Assembly (NCBI GenBank): GCA_964410105.1
Contig: CAYPFY010000018.1
Span: 1-64,000, forward strand
Direction of reading: 5' to 3'
Origin: CAYPFY01 sp964410105
Lineage (GTDB): Bacteria; Bacteroidota; Ignavibacteria; UBA10030; SZUA-254
Length of the DNA stretch: 64,000 nt
Part shown: piece after piece, positions 1 to 9,458 of the stretch
Numbering within the stretch: the stretch's first letter is position 1
Layout of the letters: every line of letters starts with the position of its first letter
Notes under the pieces: model-generated
What the model was told of the DNA's origin: nothing
Seen by the model: only the letters and a program-made list of their open reading frames with translations
The model's database searches: none
Program-made: the position numbers and the translations under genes

Positions 1-103
1 TTATTTCTACCCGGAGGTAGCAATCAAATATTTACACACCTTTTGAAGATAACTCCTGATCGACAATATCATTAGACATCTACTAAAACATTCTTCTGTT
101 GTC

Positions 104-802
104 ATGACATTAAATGATCGGCGGGTTAGTAAAAAAATAACTCTCCCCGGAAGATTTAAGCGTATATATGTTGAAGAAGGGCAAGGAGTAGCTTTTTTTG
201 GTGGAAAACAATTACTCGAACTCGACCCTTACGGAGAAAAGTTCTTATCGCTGTCAAAACACTCCATGAGAATTCAAGGAGATTTGAAATTGACAGAAAA
301 TATGATTCTAATAAGTCGAAGTGGGACAATTGGCAAGGTTAATATTGTTCCTAAACATTGGACAAATTGGATTGCAAACGAACACATTATCCGTGTAGTT
401 CCCGCAAATGATGAAATTGCGGGATATATATATATATGGCTTGATACTGATTTTGGCTATGAATTAATTCGCCGATTCAGCTATGGTTCTGTTGTTGATG
501 AAATCGATGCCCATCAAGTTGGACAAGTTCAAATTCCACTTTTGCGAAACAAAAAAACACAAGAACGCATAAATAATCTTGTACTTGAGGCAAACCAAAA
601 ACGCTTTGAAGCATACGAAATGGAACAGAAGGCAATTTCAATGGTGAATGAACTGATTATTCATTCGGGTTCGTCAGATAAAAAATCACATTCTCAAAAG
701 AAGCTCACACAATCGCAGGATGATATTTCTGTCTCTCTTGATATGCCCTTCGATGAAGCAATGCAACGCCTCGTTCGAGTAAAGTCGCCGAAGAAGAAAT
801 GA
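104..802 (+). CDS. Type I restriction specificity subunit (HsdS)-like, 5'-truncated
   Basis: The protein reads as one target-recognition half of a type I restriction-modification specificity subunit, which chooses the DNA site for the methylase/nuclease complex. Visible family marks are the GRFKRIYV and GGKQLLELD segments, the ISRSGTIGKV turn, NEHIIRVVP, and a helical spacer after LLRNKKTQERINNLV. A normal HsdS has two such halves (about 400 residues); this one has 232. Upstream in the same frame the sequence still looks coding, but it contains stops at 44-46 and 50-52, so the 5' part is degenerate or frameshifted. No hsdM or hsdR is in view. The gene is clearly AT-richer than everything to its right, which suggests horizontally acquired DNA ending near 0.9 kb. 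Family assignment is fairly secure; function is probably lost or partial. Confidence 0.7.
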   Translation: MTLNDRRVSKKITLPGRFKRIYVEEGQGVAFFGGKQLLELDPYGEKFLSLSKHSMRIQGDLKLTENMILISRSGTIGKVNIVPKHWTNWIANEHIIRVVPANDEIAGYIYIWLDTDFGYELIRRFSYGSVVDEIDAHQVGQVQIPLLRNKKTQERINNLVLEANQKRFEAYEMEQKAISMVNELIIHSGSSDKKSHSQKKLTQSQDDISVSLDMPFDEAMQRLVRVKSPKKK

Positions 803-956
803 AAAGTGAAGCAGAAGACTTCTAAAACAGAGCTAATTCAGGTGTGATAGATATATAGTCGCCTTGAATTATTGTAAATTGTGAGAAATAGTCTGACTCC
901 GCCGGAATCATCTCAATCCTTGACCACAACCGCTCGGGCCTTCGTAAAACGGGTTG

Positions 957-2603
957 TCACTCGGCTCGTTCGAGACTGAATGTTGGAGCAATATCGACCG
1001 GTAGATTGTCGAGTCTTTCCAAGATCCCCTTCATGTCCATTCGAATGCTTCCGTACTTGTCGAGCATTGCTTTCGCTTTCACATAACTGCCTTCGGCCTG
1101 TATGGTCATTATCTCGTGAGTTAGGTCCCTGGCAGCATCCTTGATACCTTCAAAGTTCACGCTGTAGGCCTTAGTCGCTTCGTTATAGCGAACGCCCCCT
1201 TCATCAATTAGAAAATTGAACTGCATCGCCATCCCCTTTCCATGAGCGTCATTCGTCCCGAAACGGACAGTACGAAATGCGCCGGCGAGATAAGTCGCGT
1301 ACATCCTTCGTTCGAATTGTTTCTCAATAACTCCTTTATCGATGAGGAACTGAAGAGCAAACAATCCGGAAATGTCCGCCTTTGCTTCCTCAAACGCGGA
1401 GCCTAATTCTTTAAGCTCTTTCCGGACGGTTGTCTGCCTACCATCCACGGTGATCGTGTTTGGCCCCAGCCCGTGCATCAACTCATGAGCTAGGATGTGA
1501 GTGAAGAACTGTTCGAAGCCGACGAGGGACTGCTGAGTCTTCTCCAAGGCTATCCCAGCAATCGGAGTCAGGATCTTGTTGAATTTGGCCTCCTGGACGT
1601 TTCGGAGCAAGACACGCTTGCTCCCCTTTTCTCGTGTAACTTTCTCATCATTGGGAAGGTTGAATGCTGCCGTTTGGACTCCCGGTCGCGATTCGCCGCC
1701 CGTCATGATCTCGTCGACAACACGAATGGGCGAGAGCGCACCCAGCTTGGGGTTTCGATACTTTGGATCGATCGGCAGATTGTCCTCGATTTCCTGAAGG
1801 TAGCTCGAGAATTTCTCGAGTTTCTTCGTCTCGGCATCGTTGCGGAGGGTTATGAACGCTTCAAAGGCCGCTTTATAGTTGAACAGCTCGTCCATGTAGA
1901 CCTCATACGGCCCAATCGTCGGCTCTACCGGACTGTCGAGATCCATCCATGCGACGTCGCTATCATAATAGTCATTGGTGAGAAATGCGGTCGCTCGACG
2001 TGATAAAAATGCCCTCAGCGTGGCGTTGTCGGTCAGTCCGGCAGCCTCGCGAAGAAGCTGAGCTGCCTGTTTCAGATGTACGCTATACTCTGTGCTATAG
2101 GGGACTGTTACCAACTTTCGATTCTCATCGCGCCGGACCGTCGTGAAATATCCGGTGGCGTCTCTCTGCCTCGCTTCAGATTGCGTGCCTATCCAGGCAT
2201 TGAATTCGTCCTTGGACATATCCTCAGGATAATAGTTAGCCCCCTCGGGGTGGGGGCCTATCCCGTCGATAAATGGCTCGTCATGGTCGAGTTTCGACCA
2301 AGGCCCCATGTTAATGAGGAAATACTGGAGTCTCTCCTTACCCTCTGTTGATTCATCCTTTCGAAGCTTCGCAAGCAGATCCATATTCCCGCTCCACTTC
2401 TGGATCAAATAAATTGAATCCATCAGTTTCGCGGCTTCCATCAGCTTCGTCAATGCCTGACGGTCGCCGGCCGATAAGTGTGACACGTCGGCAGAGATGT
2501 CGGTGGGAGCGAATCTCCTGGCCTTTAAGGAGAGCTGGTTTTGTGCAATCATTTCGGTCTGTGCGAAAATGAAAGTGAGTGCGAATGTCAGCTTTAAAAA
2601 CAT
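957..2603 (-). CDS. Dipeptidyl peptidase III-type zinc peptidase (family M49)
   Basis: Predicted zinc metallopeptidase of family M49, which removes dipeptides from the N-termini of oligopeptides. The N-terminus (MFLKLTFALTFIFAQTEMIA) is a plausible signal peptide, so the enzyme is probably exported, unlike classical cytosolic DPP III. Family marks are IGPYEVYMDELFNYKAAFEA (about residue 230), the zinc site HELMH near residue 375, and FEEAKADISGLFAL about 30 residues later, which supplies the third ligand. At 548 residues it matches the bacterial M49 subgroup. The zinc motif is the five-residue HExxH form rather than the canonical six-residue HExxGH form. It is the last gene of the minus-strand run that includes yceH and valS, but the 136-bp gap to yceH leaves cotranscription uncertain. 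Confidence 0.85.
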   Translation of the reverse strand: MFLKLTFALTFIFAQTEMIAQNQLSLKARRFAPTDISADVSHLSAGDRQALTKLMEAAKLMDSIYLIQKWSGNMDLLAKLRKDESTEGKERLQYFLINMGPWSKLDHDEPFIDGIGPHPEGANYYPEDMSKDEFNAWIGTQSEARQRDATGYFTTVRRDENRKLVTVPYSTEYSVHLKQAAQLLREAAGLTDNATLRAFLSRRATAFLTNDYYDSDVAWMDLDSPVEPTIGPYEVYMDELFNYKAAFEAFITLRNDAETKKLEKFSSYLQEIEDNLPIDPKYRNPKLGALSPIRVVDEIMTGGESRPGVQTAAFNLPNDEKVTREKGSKRVLLRNVQEAKFNKILTPIAGIALEKTQQSLVGFEQFFTHILAHELMHGLGPNTITVDGRQTTVRKELKELGSAFEEAKADISGLFALQFLIDKGVIEKQFERRMYATYLAGAFRTVRFGTNDAHGKGMAMQFNFLIDEGGVRYNEATKAYSVNFEGIKDAARDLTHEIMTIQAEGSYVKAKAMLDKYGSIRMDMKGILERLDNLPVDIAPTFSLERAE

Positions 2604-2739
2604 GGCGATCCTCGAGTGGTGGGATTTATCGATGAGTCAGTATGGATGAAGATATGTGGTGGAGGCACAAAATGCAAGGGCAACCGATCGCAGGGCCCTC
2701 TCCCCCTAGAAGGAAGCGATGTACCTTCCGCACTCCCTG

Positions 2740-3357
2740 CTACTCCAAGAGTTTTCGAAATTCTCCAAACTCTTTCGTCAGCATATCGACTCTGGCCTCA
2801 AGCGCCTTGAAATCATCCTGAAGTTTCCCGAGAGGATTCTCTTCCTTTTCAATCCGGGGTTCCCCGGCGAGGAGGTGCGCGTAACGAGCCTCCTTGTGGC
2901 CCGCCTGTCGGGGGAGCCGCACCACCATCTCTCTTCTGCTGCCGGATCCTTGCAGCGTATCCAGGGTTCTCTGCACATCATCAAGTGTCGCAAAACTATG
3001 CATCGGCCCCGACCTATTCCGCAACTCCCCGACAGTCTGCGGTCCCCGAAGCATCAGCAGACAAAGCACTGAAGTCTCTTCAGCGGTCAAATCATACGAT
3101 TCTCGGAAGCTGTGCTTGTATTTCGGTACTCTGATCCCAGCCCCGGTCACTGTGCTCACGAGTTTTCGTTCGCGTAGTTGCTCAATTCCCCGAAGGACCG
3201 ATGCCTCATCGAAAGACACGACCGGATCGCGGTTGTTCTTTTGATTGCAGGCGTTGGTGAGCGCGTTGAGAGTCAACGGATAGTAATCGGGTGTGGTGAT
3301 CTCTTTTTCGACGAGGGAGCCAAGTATTCGGGTCTCTATCTCGCTTAGATCCTTCAT
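2740..3357 (-). CDS. YceH family protein (DUF480)
   Basis: Conserved protein of the YceH/DUF480 family, built of tandem winged-helix domains; its cellular role is not established. The start LSEIETRILGSLVEKEITTPDYYPLTLN is the family hallmark, and the second winged helix follows around LTAEETSVLCLLMLRGPQTVGELRNRS. A C-terminal amphipathic helix (LQDDFKALEARVDMLTKEF) looks like a coiled coil. The frame is open 12 codons further up to an ATG at 3393, but family similarity begins at MKDLSEIE, so the ATG at 3357 is preferred. The alternative start would place an inverted repeat inside the coding region. Length (205 residues) is normal for the family. Confidence 0.85.
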   Translation of the reverse strand: MKDLSEIETRILGSLVEKEITTPDYYPLTLNALTNACNQKNNRDPVVSFDEASVLRGIEQLRERKLVSTVTGAGIRVPKYKHSFRESYDLTAEETSVLCLLMLRGPQTVGELRNRSGPMHSFATLDDVQRTLDTLQGSGSRREMVVRLPRQAGHKEARYAHLLAGEPRIEKEENPLGKLQDDFKALEARVDMLTKEFGEFRKLLE

Positions 3358-3380
3358 GTTCTCACGATGGTTAAATTGTG

Positions 3381-3427
3381 CCCTGACGGCCAATAACGAA
3401 TGCGTGCATCCCCGTCAGGGGACGGGG
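3381..3427 (-). promoter_or_regulatory. Leader with two mutually exclusive hairpins before yceH
   Basis: Two inverted repeats share one strand. CCCCGTC (3410-3416) pairs with GACGGGG (3421-3427) around a 4-nt loop. CCCTGACGG (3381-3389) pairs over 9 bp with CCGTCAGGG (3412-3420). Both use the bases around 3412-3416, so in the transcript entering yceH they would compete. There is no U tract, so simple termination is not indicated. The pairing is seen directly; an attenuator-like role is inference. Confidence 0.35.
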
Positions 3428-3669
3428 CATTTCCCGGTTGTTACCTGCCAGAGAAAGGATAGAATCAACGCACCGATGGCGATAATTACCAAAGCCGACC
3501 TTCTCATAAGATGATGCAGGGAATTGTTTGAAAATAAGAAGGAGGCGCGGTCATGGTAGATGGCGTCTACCCCTGCCGCCTGCCGTTCGATGGTCGGAGC
3601 GTAATCCGCCGTCCATTAGACATTTCTTGCCCGCACAATTGCAGTGTCCTTCTTCTAAGCCTCCTACGC

Positions 3670-6396
3670 TCAGAGTCTCTCAAGATTTTTCTGGAGTTTT
3701 GTGACATTTTCCCGAAATTGATCCAGCTTCTCTCTTTCCTTTCTGACAACATCCTGCGGTGCTCGATTGACGAAGCTTTCGTTGGCCAGTTTTCTTTCGA
3801 TCCCGTCAACCATTCCCTGGACGCGCCTCAGTTCCTTTTCGATGCGCGCTCGTTCTGCCCCCAGGTCAATCAAACCCTCGAGGGGGACGAATACCTCACC
3901 GCCATTCACAACGGCGCTTGCCGCCTGTTTTGGTTTGTTTCCGTTTTTCAACCGTTCGATTCGAGTCACCCGTGCAAGCCGCAGAAAATATCCCTGATAT
4001 TTTTCAAAAAGTTCTTCCTTCGAGGCTTCGGGGAAGTCCACGATGATCCCGATATCCTTCGACGGGGGTACAGAGAGTTCCCCGCGAATGTTCCGGATTC
4101 CGCTGATGGCATCCTGCACGAAGTTCATCTCCGATTCCGCGTCCGTGTCGATCCACCGCGCTTCTGACCGCGGGAAGGGAGTTATCATGATCGATTCATT
4201 CGGGCCTCTCGCGCCAAGATGTTGCCAGAGTTCCTCGGTCACAAACGGCATGACGGGATGAAGCATTTTCAGGGCGTTATCAAAGACATTCATCGCCCGA
4301 GCGAGCACAGTAGCTTTGATTTCTTCCGATTCGTCCCCGTAAAGCCTTCCCTTAATCATTTCGACGTACCAGTCGCAGAAGTCGTGCCAGACGAATTCAT
4401 ACAGAATCTTCGTCGCCTGGTTGATCTCGAACCTCTCAAGGGCACTAGTCAGATCGGCCAGCGCCGAGTGGAGGCGTGAAAGGACCCAGCGGTCGGCAAG
4501 GTCAAGGTGATCCTCCAGCCCCGACGCGGACGGATACTTGGCCGATTGTTCCTTATTCATGAGCAGGAATCTTCCCGCGTTCCAGATTTTATTGGCGAAA
4601 TTTCTTCCAAGTTCGCATTTTTCGTTGGAGTAAAGCACGTCCTGGCCGAGAGGCGCAAGATACAGGATGGTAAAGCGCAATGCGTCGGCTCCGTACTCTC
4701 TGATGACATCAACAGGATCGGGAGAATTTCCGAGAGACTTGCTCATCTTTCTTCCGAGGCCGTCCCGGATTATGCTGGTGAAATACACATGCTGGAACGG
4801 AACCAGAGCTTGTTCGCTCTCGCGAGGGGATCCGTCCGGAAGCGGTATCGTGTCCATGACATCAAGCCCTGCCATGATCATCCTCGCCACCCAGAAGAAA
4901 ATGATATCCGGGGCTGTGACGAGTGTATGGGTGGGATAAAAGTATCTAAGCTCCGGATTGTCCGCGGGCCAGCCGAGAGTAGAAAACGGCCAGAGCATCG
5001 AGGAAAACCAAGTATCCAAAACGTCCTCGTCCTGCTTGAGCTTTTTCGATCCGCACCGAGGGCATTTTTCGGGGGCATCCCTTGCCACTATCGGGTCGGC
5101 GCAGGCTTCACCCCCCTCCGAACAGTACCAGACGGGGATACGGTGGCCCCACCAGAGTTGCCGGGATATGCACCAGTCACGGATGTTTTCCATCCAGTGC
5201 GTGTATGTCTTTACCCATCTTTCGGGATAGAAACGGATCGTTCCCTGCAGCACCGCCTTGAGCGCAGGTCCTTTGAGCGGTTGCATGCGAACGAACCATT
5301 GGTCCGAGAGATAGGGTTGAATTATGGTGTCGCAGCGGTAGCAGTGCCCTACGTTGTTGACGTAAGCTTCGGTCTTCAGCAAAAGCCCGAGGTCGGAGAG
5401 ATCCGAAGCGATCGCTTTACGGGCTTCACGATGGTCCATTCCCCTGTATTTTTCAGGAACCTCGCTGTTCAATCGGGCAGAGTCGTCGAGGATGTTTATA
5501 AAAGGCATTTTGTCCGACTTCCCGGCGTTGTAACGCTGCGCGACCCAGTAATCGTTCGGGTCATGCGCCGGGGTCACCTTCACCATTCCCGTACCAAACT
5601 TCGGATCGACCGATTCATCCTCGATGATGGGGATCTCCCGTCCGGCGAGAGGGAGGAGGATCTTCCGGTCCAGAAGATGTTTGTATCGTTTGTCTGCAGG
5701 ATTGATGGCAACGGCGGTGTCCCCGAGGAGCGTTTCCGGCCTTGTGGTGGCAATGACCGCGAATTCCTCCGAATCCTTTATCGGATACCGGATGTACCAG
5801 AGATGCGTATTCTGCTCGCTGTAGATGACCTCGTCGTCGCTCAGGGCCGTATGGTCGAGGGGACACCAGTTGACGATGTATTTTCCCCTGTAGATGAGTC
5901 CCTGTTCGTGCCACCTGACAAACATCTCGCGCACCGCGGCGGATAGGCCATCGTCCATTGTGAATCGTTCCCTCTGCCAATCGAGCGACGCCCCGAGCAT
6001 CCGCAGCTGTCTCGTGATGGTTCCCCCGTATTGCTCCTTCCATTTCCATACAAGCCGGATGAATTCTTCCCGTCCGATCTCGTGACGGCTCTTTCCCTCC
6101 TTGAGGAGCGAGCGCTCGACGACGTGCTGGGTCGCGATTCCGGCGTGGTCGGTCCCGGGCATCCACAGCGTCTCAAATCCCTGCATTCGCTTCCAGCGCA
6201 CAAACGCGTCCTGGATGGAAATATTCAGAACATGACCCATGTGCAAGACACCGGTGATGTTCGGGGGCGGGATGACGACGGTATAGGGGGTGTTCTCCCT
6301 GCTTGCGGACGCGTGGAAAAATCCGCACCTCTCCCAGAACGGATACCACCGCTCTTCAGCCTCCTTTGGGCTGTAGGCTTTCGGAAGTTCGGCCAT
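3670..6396 (-). CDS. valS: Valyl-tRNA synthetase
   Basis: Class Ia aminoacyl-tRNA synthetase that charges tRNA-Val in the cytoplasm. The HIGH signature appears as PPNITGVLHMGH (about residue 45-56) and the KMSKS loop as GRKMSKSLGN in the second half of the catalytic domain. The CP1 editing domain (TTRPETLLGDTAVAINP) lies between them. A zinc-like knuckle reads CPRCGSKK. The anticodon-binding domain is followed by the ValS-specific C-terminal coiled coil (ERARIEKELRRVQGMVDGIE to the end). At 908 residues it is full length. It lies 12 bp downstream of the M23 peptidase gene, so cotranscription is likely. Long reading frames on the opposite strand are shadows of its codon usage. Confidence 0.97.
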   Translation of the reverse strand: MAELPKAYSPKEAEERWYPFWERCGFFHASASRENTPYTVVIPPPNITGVLHMGHVLNISIQDAFVRWKRMQGFETLWMPGTDHAGIATQHVVERSLLKEGKSRHEIGREEFIRLVWKWKEQYGGTITRQLRMLGASLDWQRERFTMDDGLSAAVREMFVRWHEQGLIYRGKYIVNWCPLDHTALSDDEVIYSEQNTHLWYIRYPIKDSEEFAVIATTRPETLLGDTAVAINPADKRYKHLLDRKILLPLAGREIPIIEDESVDPKFGTGMVKVTPAHDPNDYWVAQRYNAGKSDKMPFINILDDSARLNSEVPEKYRGMDHREARKAIASDLSDLGLLLKTEAYVNNVGHCYRCDTIIQPYLSDQWFVRMQPLKGPALKAVLQGTIRFYPERWVKTYTHWMENIRDWCISRQLWWGHRIPVWYCSEGGEACADPIVARDAPEKCPRCGSKKLKQDEDVLDTWFSSMLWPFSTLGWPADNPELRYFYPTHTLVTAPDIIFFWVARMIMAGLDVMDTIPLPDGSPRESEQALVPFQHVYFTSIIRDGLGRKMSKSLGNSPDPVDVIREYGADALRFTILYLAPLGQDVLYSNEKCELGRNFANKIWNAGRFLLMNKEQSAKYPSASGLEDHLDLADRWVLSRLHSALADLTSALERFEINQATKILYEFVWHDFCDWYVEMIKGRLYGDESEEIKATVLARAMNVFDNALKMLHPVMPFVTEELWQHLGARGPNESIMITPFPRSEARWIDTDAESEMNFVQDAISGIRNIRGELSVPPSKDIGIIVDFPEASKEELFEKYQGYFLRLARVTRIERLKNGNKPKQAASAVVNGGEVFVPLEGLIDLGAERARIEKELRRVQGMVDGIERKLANESFVNRAPQDVVRKEREKLDQFRENVTKLQKNLERL

Positions 6397-6408
6397 GGAT
6401 GTGTAGGT

Positions 6409-8646
6409 CTATCGGACGGAGACGACTCGGGAGATCTCGCTCGCATTCCCGGCACGGTCCTTCATGAGAATGCGCATGTCATGCCTTCCCCGGTCGAGAC
6501 GCCCGTCGCCCTCGAACGTCACGCGCCGGTGCTCGCCGTCAATCTCCGGAATGACGAGCTTTCCGTCAAGGTACATCTTTATTTCATCGGGGTCAACCCC
6601 CGACAGGTCATCGGCGTAGCGAAACGAAGCCAGAAGGATGCCCTTCCGCTGCCATACCCTGAGCCTCCCGAAGCGGGGAGGAACATCATCATTGAGTATC
6701 GCCACATCGCCGAGCATTCGGCTCAGCGTGGCTCCCAGAGCTTTCTGACTGTCAGGCTTGGAGTTTTCGAGGGTCCAACCGCCGTTCCCCCTGAAGTAGA
6801 GCCCCGGCTTATTCTCGGAGCCGGATTTCATCGAGACCCGGATGCCGCCGTTGAGCAGGACGTCGTCGGGCGAGAGGGAATAAATCTCTCCGTCAGACTC
6901 CCGCGAAATCTGCAGACACAGGGGCCTGTAGACAGCTCCCGAATCGTAGGAGACGATCAGACGCCCGCTGTCAACCGGGAAGGACCCTCCCCTATCCGGC
7001 GGAATGACATAAAGGGAGATCGCGTCCTCGGCCTTGACCGGCCGGCCATTGACCTCCGCATCAACTTCCACGGCGCATCGGCCGCGTACACCGATGGAAG
7101 GGACATACGCGCCCGCATATCTGTTGACGTCAACCGCATCAACGGCGACGGACCGGCGAACGTTGCCTTCATCGACGTAGAGGGTCGGGGCCTCGGTAAA
7201 AACCCCGGGGGTCGTCAGGGTGAATCGGACATGATCCTCACGTACATCGCTTGAAATGTGTACGTCGCGGGCCGGCCCAAGAGGTTTCTTGACGAAGTAG
7301 AAGACCGGGGAGGATTGCGAGCCCCAGCGGGATTCCGCAATGATCTTGACGACATCGTACGGCCTTGTGTCGATCGGAAGCTCCATCCCGCTCGCATCCA
7401 TCTCAAACCTTCCTCTGATCAGGGTATGCTGGGTCCAGTTCGGCTGAAACGCGCGTTTTCCGTAGACGTAGCACTTTTCGATCGATTCCAGGTTCGATCC
7501 GTTTATGATCACATCCTCTCCGTCCGCCCGGCCCATGTGGATCTCTGGCCTGTGATTGGCCAGCAGAACTCCGCGGAGTTCGGCTCTGTTTCCGCTGTTA
7601 TCAAGGCAGACGACCCGGTAATCATGCTTTCCCTCGGCCAGCTTATCCGTGTTGATGATCCCCGTTCCGGCAGGTTTATGGAAATAGAAAGGAAGCACAT
7701 TGCCGGTATCGATGTACAGTTTCTGAAATCGGCCGGTTCCCCTCTGAATGGAGGCATAATCGTAGTGAAGATCTATCTGCTTTGTCTCCTCAGCGGGGAC
7801 CCGATTCAGTTCCATTGCAAAGGTGAGGCTGTCGTCCAGGTATAGCTCGATGCGATGGACACCCGCCATGCTGCGGGTTCCTTCAGACCGGTCTTCGGCG
7901 TCAACGCCGATCCCGATAAGTCCATGGACGCGCACGGGTTCCGGAATCGTCAGAAGCTTTCGCCGTCTCGGAAACCGGCTGAAGTATTTCGGCGAAACCC
8001 CGTTATCGACCGTCGATGAATAGGTGAGAGGCGAAATCATGAGCCTCCGTATGAACGGGGGAATATTATCCTGCACGAGAAAACTCTGGAACAGCATCGG
8101 GTTGAGGGGGTTCAGACTCTCGTCCCGGATCTCGAAGTGAAGATGGGGAGGCCCGAATCCCGAATCGCCCGTATACGCAACGACGTCCCCCTGACGAACC
8201 CGGATCGTCGGCCGGTCAAATGTCAAATCGATGGAATATGTGCCGCGCCGGTACTGCTCCTCGCGGACAGCCTTCGTGATCTCTTCGTTAAACCCCTGGA
8301 GATGAGCGTAACAGGTGACATATCCATCGTCGTGCCGAATGAAAAGCATTTTTCCGTAACCGCTCGGGGTGATGCGAACTTTGTAAACGTACCCATCCCG
8401 GGCGGCAAACACTTTGTACCCTTTCACCCCGTTTGTGCTGATGTCGATCCCGCCGTGGAAGTGAGATGTCCGGTATTCTGCAAAGGAGGACGTGACCCGC
8501 ATGCTGGCGTCCGTAGGCCAGATGTAGTTCTGCAGCGGCACACGAACCGAATCAAATCGTGAACCGGGGTCGTCGGCGTGAACGGGGGAGCCCGCGGCCA
8601 GCCCAATTCTCAGGAGTAATAAAACCAGAATGTTTAAGGTGATCAT
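6409..8646 (-). CDS. Exported M23 (LytM-like) peptidase with Ig-like C-terminal region
   Basis: Large exported protein with an N-terminal peptidase M23 domain, the fold of zinc endopeptidases that cut peptidoglycan cross-links or activate amidases. A short hydrophobic leader (LNILVLLLLRIGLAAGS) precedes the domain. The zinc motifs are seen: HFHGGIDIS (HxxxD) near residue 62 and HLHFEIRD near residue 165, with YGKMLFIRHDDGYVTCYAHL between. The remaining 550 or so residues are beta-rich and read like repeated Ig/fibronectin modules (YLDDSLTFAMELN; MYLDGKLVIPEIDGEHRRVTF). Its ATG directly abuts the TAG of the FAH gene upstream, indicating translational coupling. Target and partner are not evident from the sequence. 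Confidence 0.85.
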   Translation of the reverse strand: MITLNILVLLLLRIGLAAGSPVHADDPGSRFDSVRVPLQNYIWPTDASMRVTSSFAEYRTSHFHGGIDISTNGVKGYKVFAARDGYVYKVRITPSGYGKMLFIRHDDGYVTCYAHLQGFNEEITKAVREEQYRRGTYSIDLTFDRPTIRVRQGDVVAYTGDSGFGPPHLHFEIRDESLNPLNPMLFQSFLVQDNIPPFIRRLMISPLTYSSTVDNGVSPKYFSRFPRRRKLLTIPEPVRVHGLIGIGVDAEDRSEGTRSMAGVHRIELYLDDSLTFAMELNRVPAEETKQIDLHYDYASIQRGTGRFQKLYIDTGNVLPFYFHKPAGTGIINTDKLAEGKHDYRVVCLDNSGNRAELRGVLLANHRPEIHMGRADGEDVIINGSNLESIEKCYVYGKRAFQPNWTQHTLIRGRFEMDASGMELPIDTRPYDVVKIIAESRWGSQSSPVFYFVKKPLGPARDVHISSDVREDHVRFTLTTPGVFTEAPTLYVDEGNVRRSVAVDAVDVNRYAGAYVPSIGVRGRCAVEVDAEVNGRPVKAEDAISLYVIPPDRGGSFPVDSGRLIVSYDSGAVYRPLCLQISRESDGEIYSLSPDDVLLNGGIRVSMKSGSENKPGLYFRGNGGWTLENSKPDSQKALGATLSRMLGDVAILNDDVPPRFGRLRVWQRKGILLASFRYADDLSGVDPDEIKMYLDGKLVIPEIDGEHRRVTFEGDGRLDRGRHDMRILMKDRAGNASEISRVVSVR

Positions 8647-9303
8647 CTAACCTTCCCGCACACTGTTCGACATCGAGACGTGACCGACAAGCTCGGCCTC
8701 GATGGTGTCGCCGCCGCGCACCCGCCCAACCCCTTCCGGCGTCCCGGTGAAAATCAAGTCCCCACGCTCCAGGGTGAAGAGAGAGGATGCGTATTCAATG
8801 ATTCTCGCAATTGTGAATATCATATCGCCCGTCCAGCCGCGCTGCCGGATGGCTCCATTGACTCTGCATTCAATCGTTAAATTTTGCGGATCAGAGATGT
8901 TTTTCTTTGAAACAATCCTTGAAATCGGTGCCGAAGTGTCGAATCCCTTGGAAATAGTCCAGGGATTCCCGCCCTCCTTCGCTTCATTCTGCTTGTCGCG
9001 CATCGTCATATCCAGCCCGATGGCATACCCGGCGACGAAATCAAACGCATCGTCCTGACGGATATTCCTGGCGTCTTTTCCCAGCGCAACAACGAGCTCG
9101 ACCTCATGATGCACATTCTTCGAAATCTGCGGGATGACGATCTCCTCCCCGTTCCCAATAATCGCTGTCGACGGTTTCATGAATATGATGGGAGAACGAG
9201 GCGCATCCGAATTCATCTCTCTCGCATGGGCAGCATAATTCTTCCCCAGACAGAGGATTTTGCCGACCGGGACTCTTTTCCCCTCAATTATAACCCTGCG
9301 CAT
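8647..9303 (-). CDS. Fumarylacetoacetate hydrolase family protein
   Basis: FAH-fold enzyme, a metal-dependent family that includes acylpyruvate hydrolases, oxaloacetate decarboxylases and 2-hydroxyhepta-2,4-diene-1,7-dioate isomerases; the substrate cannot be assigned here. Signatures are ILCLGKNYAAHAREM, IIFMKPSTAIIGNGE, the metal-ligand segment HHEVELVVALG, GYAIGLDMTMRD, and GDLIFTGTPEGVG near the C-terminus. The reading frame is open up to an ATG at 9384, but similarity starts at MRRVIIEGKRVPVGKILC, so the ATG at 9303 is chosen; this gives 218 residues, the normal size. It is the first gene of a minus-strand operon with the M23 peptidase and valS, divergent from purM. Confidence 0.88.
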   Translation of the reverse strand: MRRVIIEGKRVPVGKILCLGKNYAAHAREMNSDAPRSPIIFMKPSTAIIGNGEEIVIPQISKNVHHEVELVVALGKDARNIRQDDAFDFVAGYAIGLDMTMRDKQNEAKEGGNPWTISKGFDTSAPISRIVSKKNISDPQNLTIECRVNGAIRQRGWTGDMIFTIARIIEYASSLFTLERGDLIFTGTPEGVGRVRGGDTIEAELVGHVSMSNSVREG

Positions 9304-9458
9304 TTGAGAGACTAGTTTTTTGAAAATGTACTCAAAACGGCAGATTTTTGCAAGAGAATCTGTGATTTGAGACGGGAAACACACCGATCCCCGATTTTCT
9401 TGATTTTAGTCACGATTTATGTTTATATTTAGCGCGTTTCCGACGTCAGAGGAGTTTG

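Noticed and set aside
4507..5946. 479-codon frame on the plus strand
   Set aside because: It lies wholly antisense to valS, whose family identity is certain; the frame follows from GC-rich codon use on the other strand. No motif or ribosome-binding site.
6031..7254. 407-codon frame on the plus strand
   Set aside because: Antisense to valS and the M23 peptidase; low-complexity Arg/Gly/Asp-rich translation with no family match.
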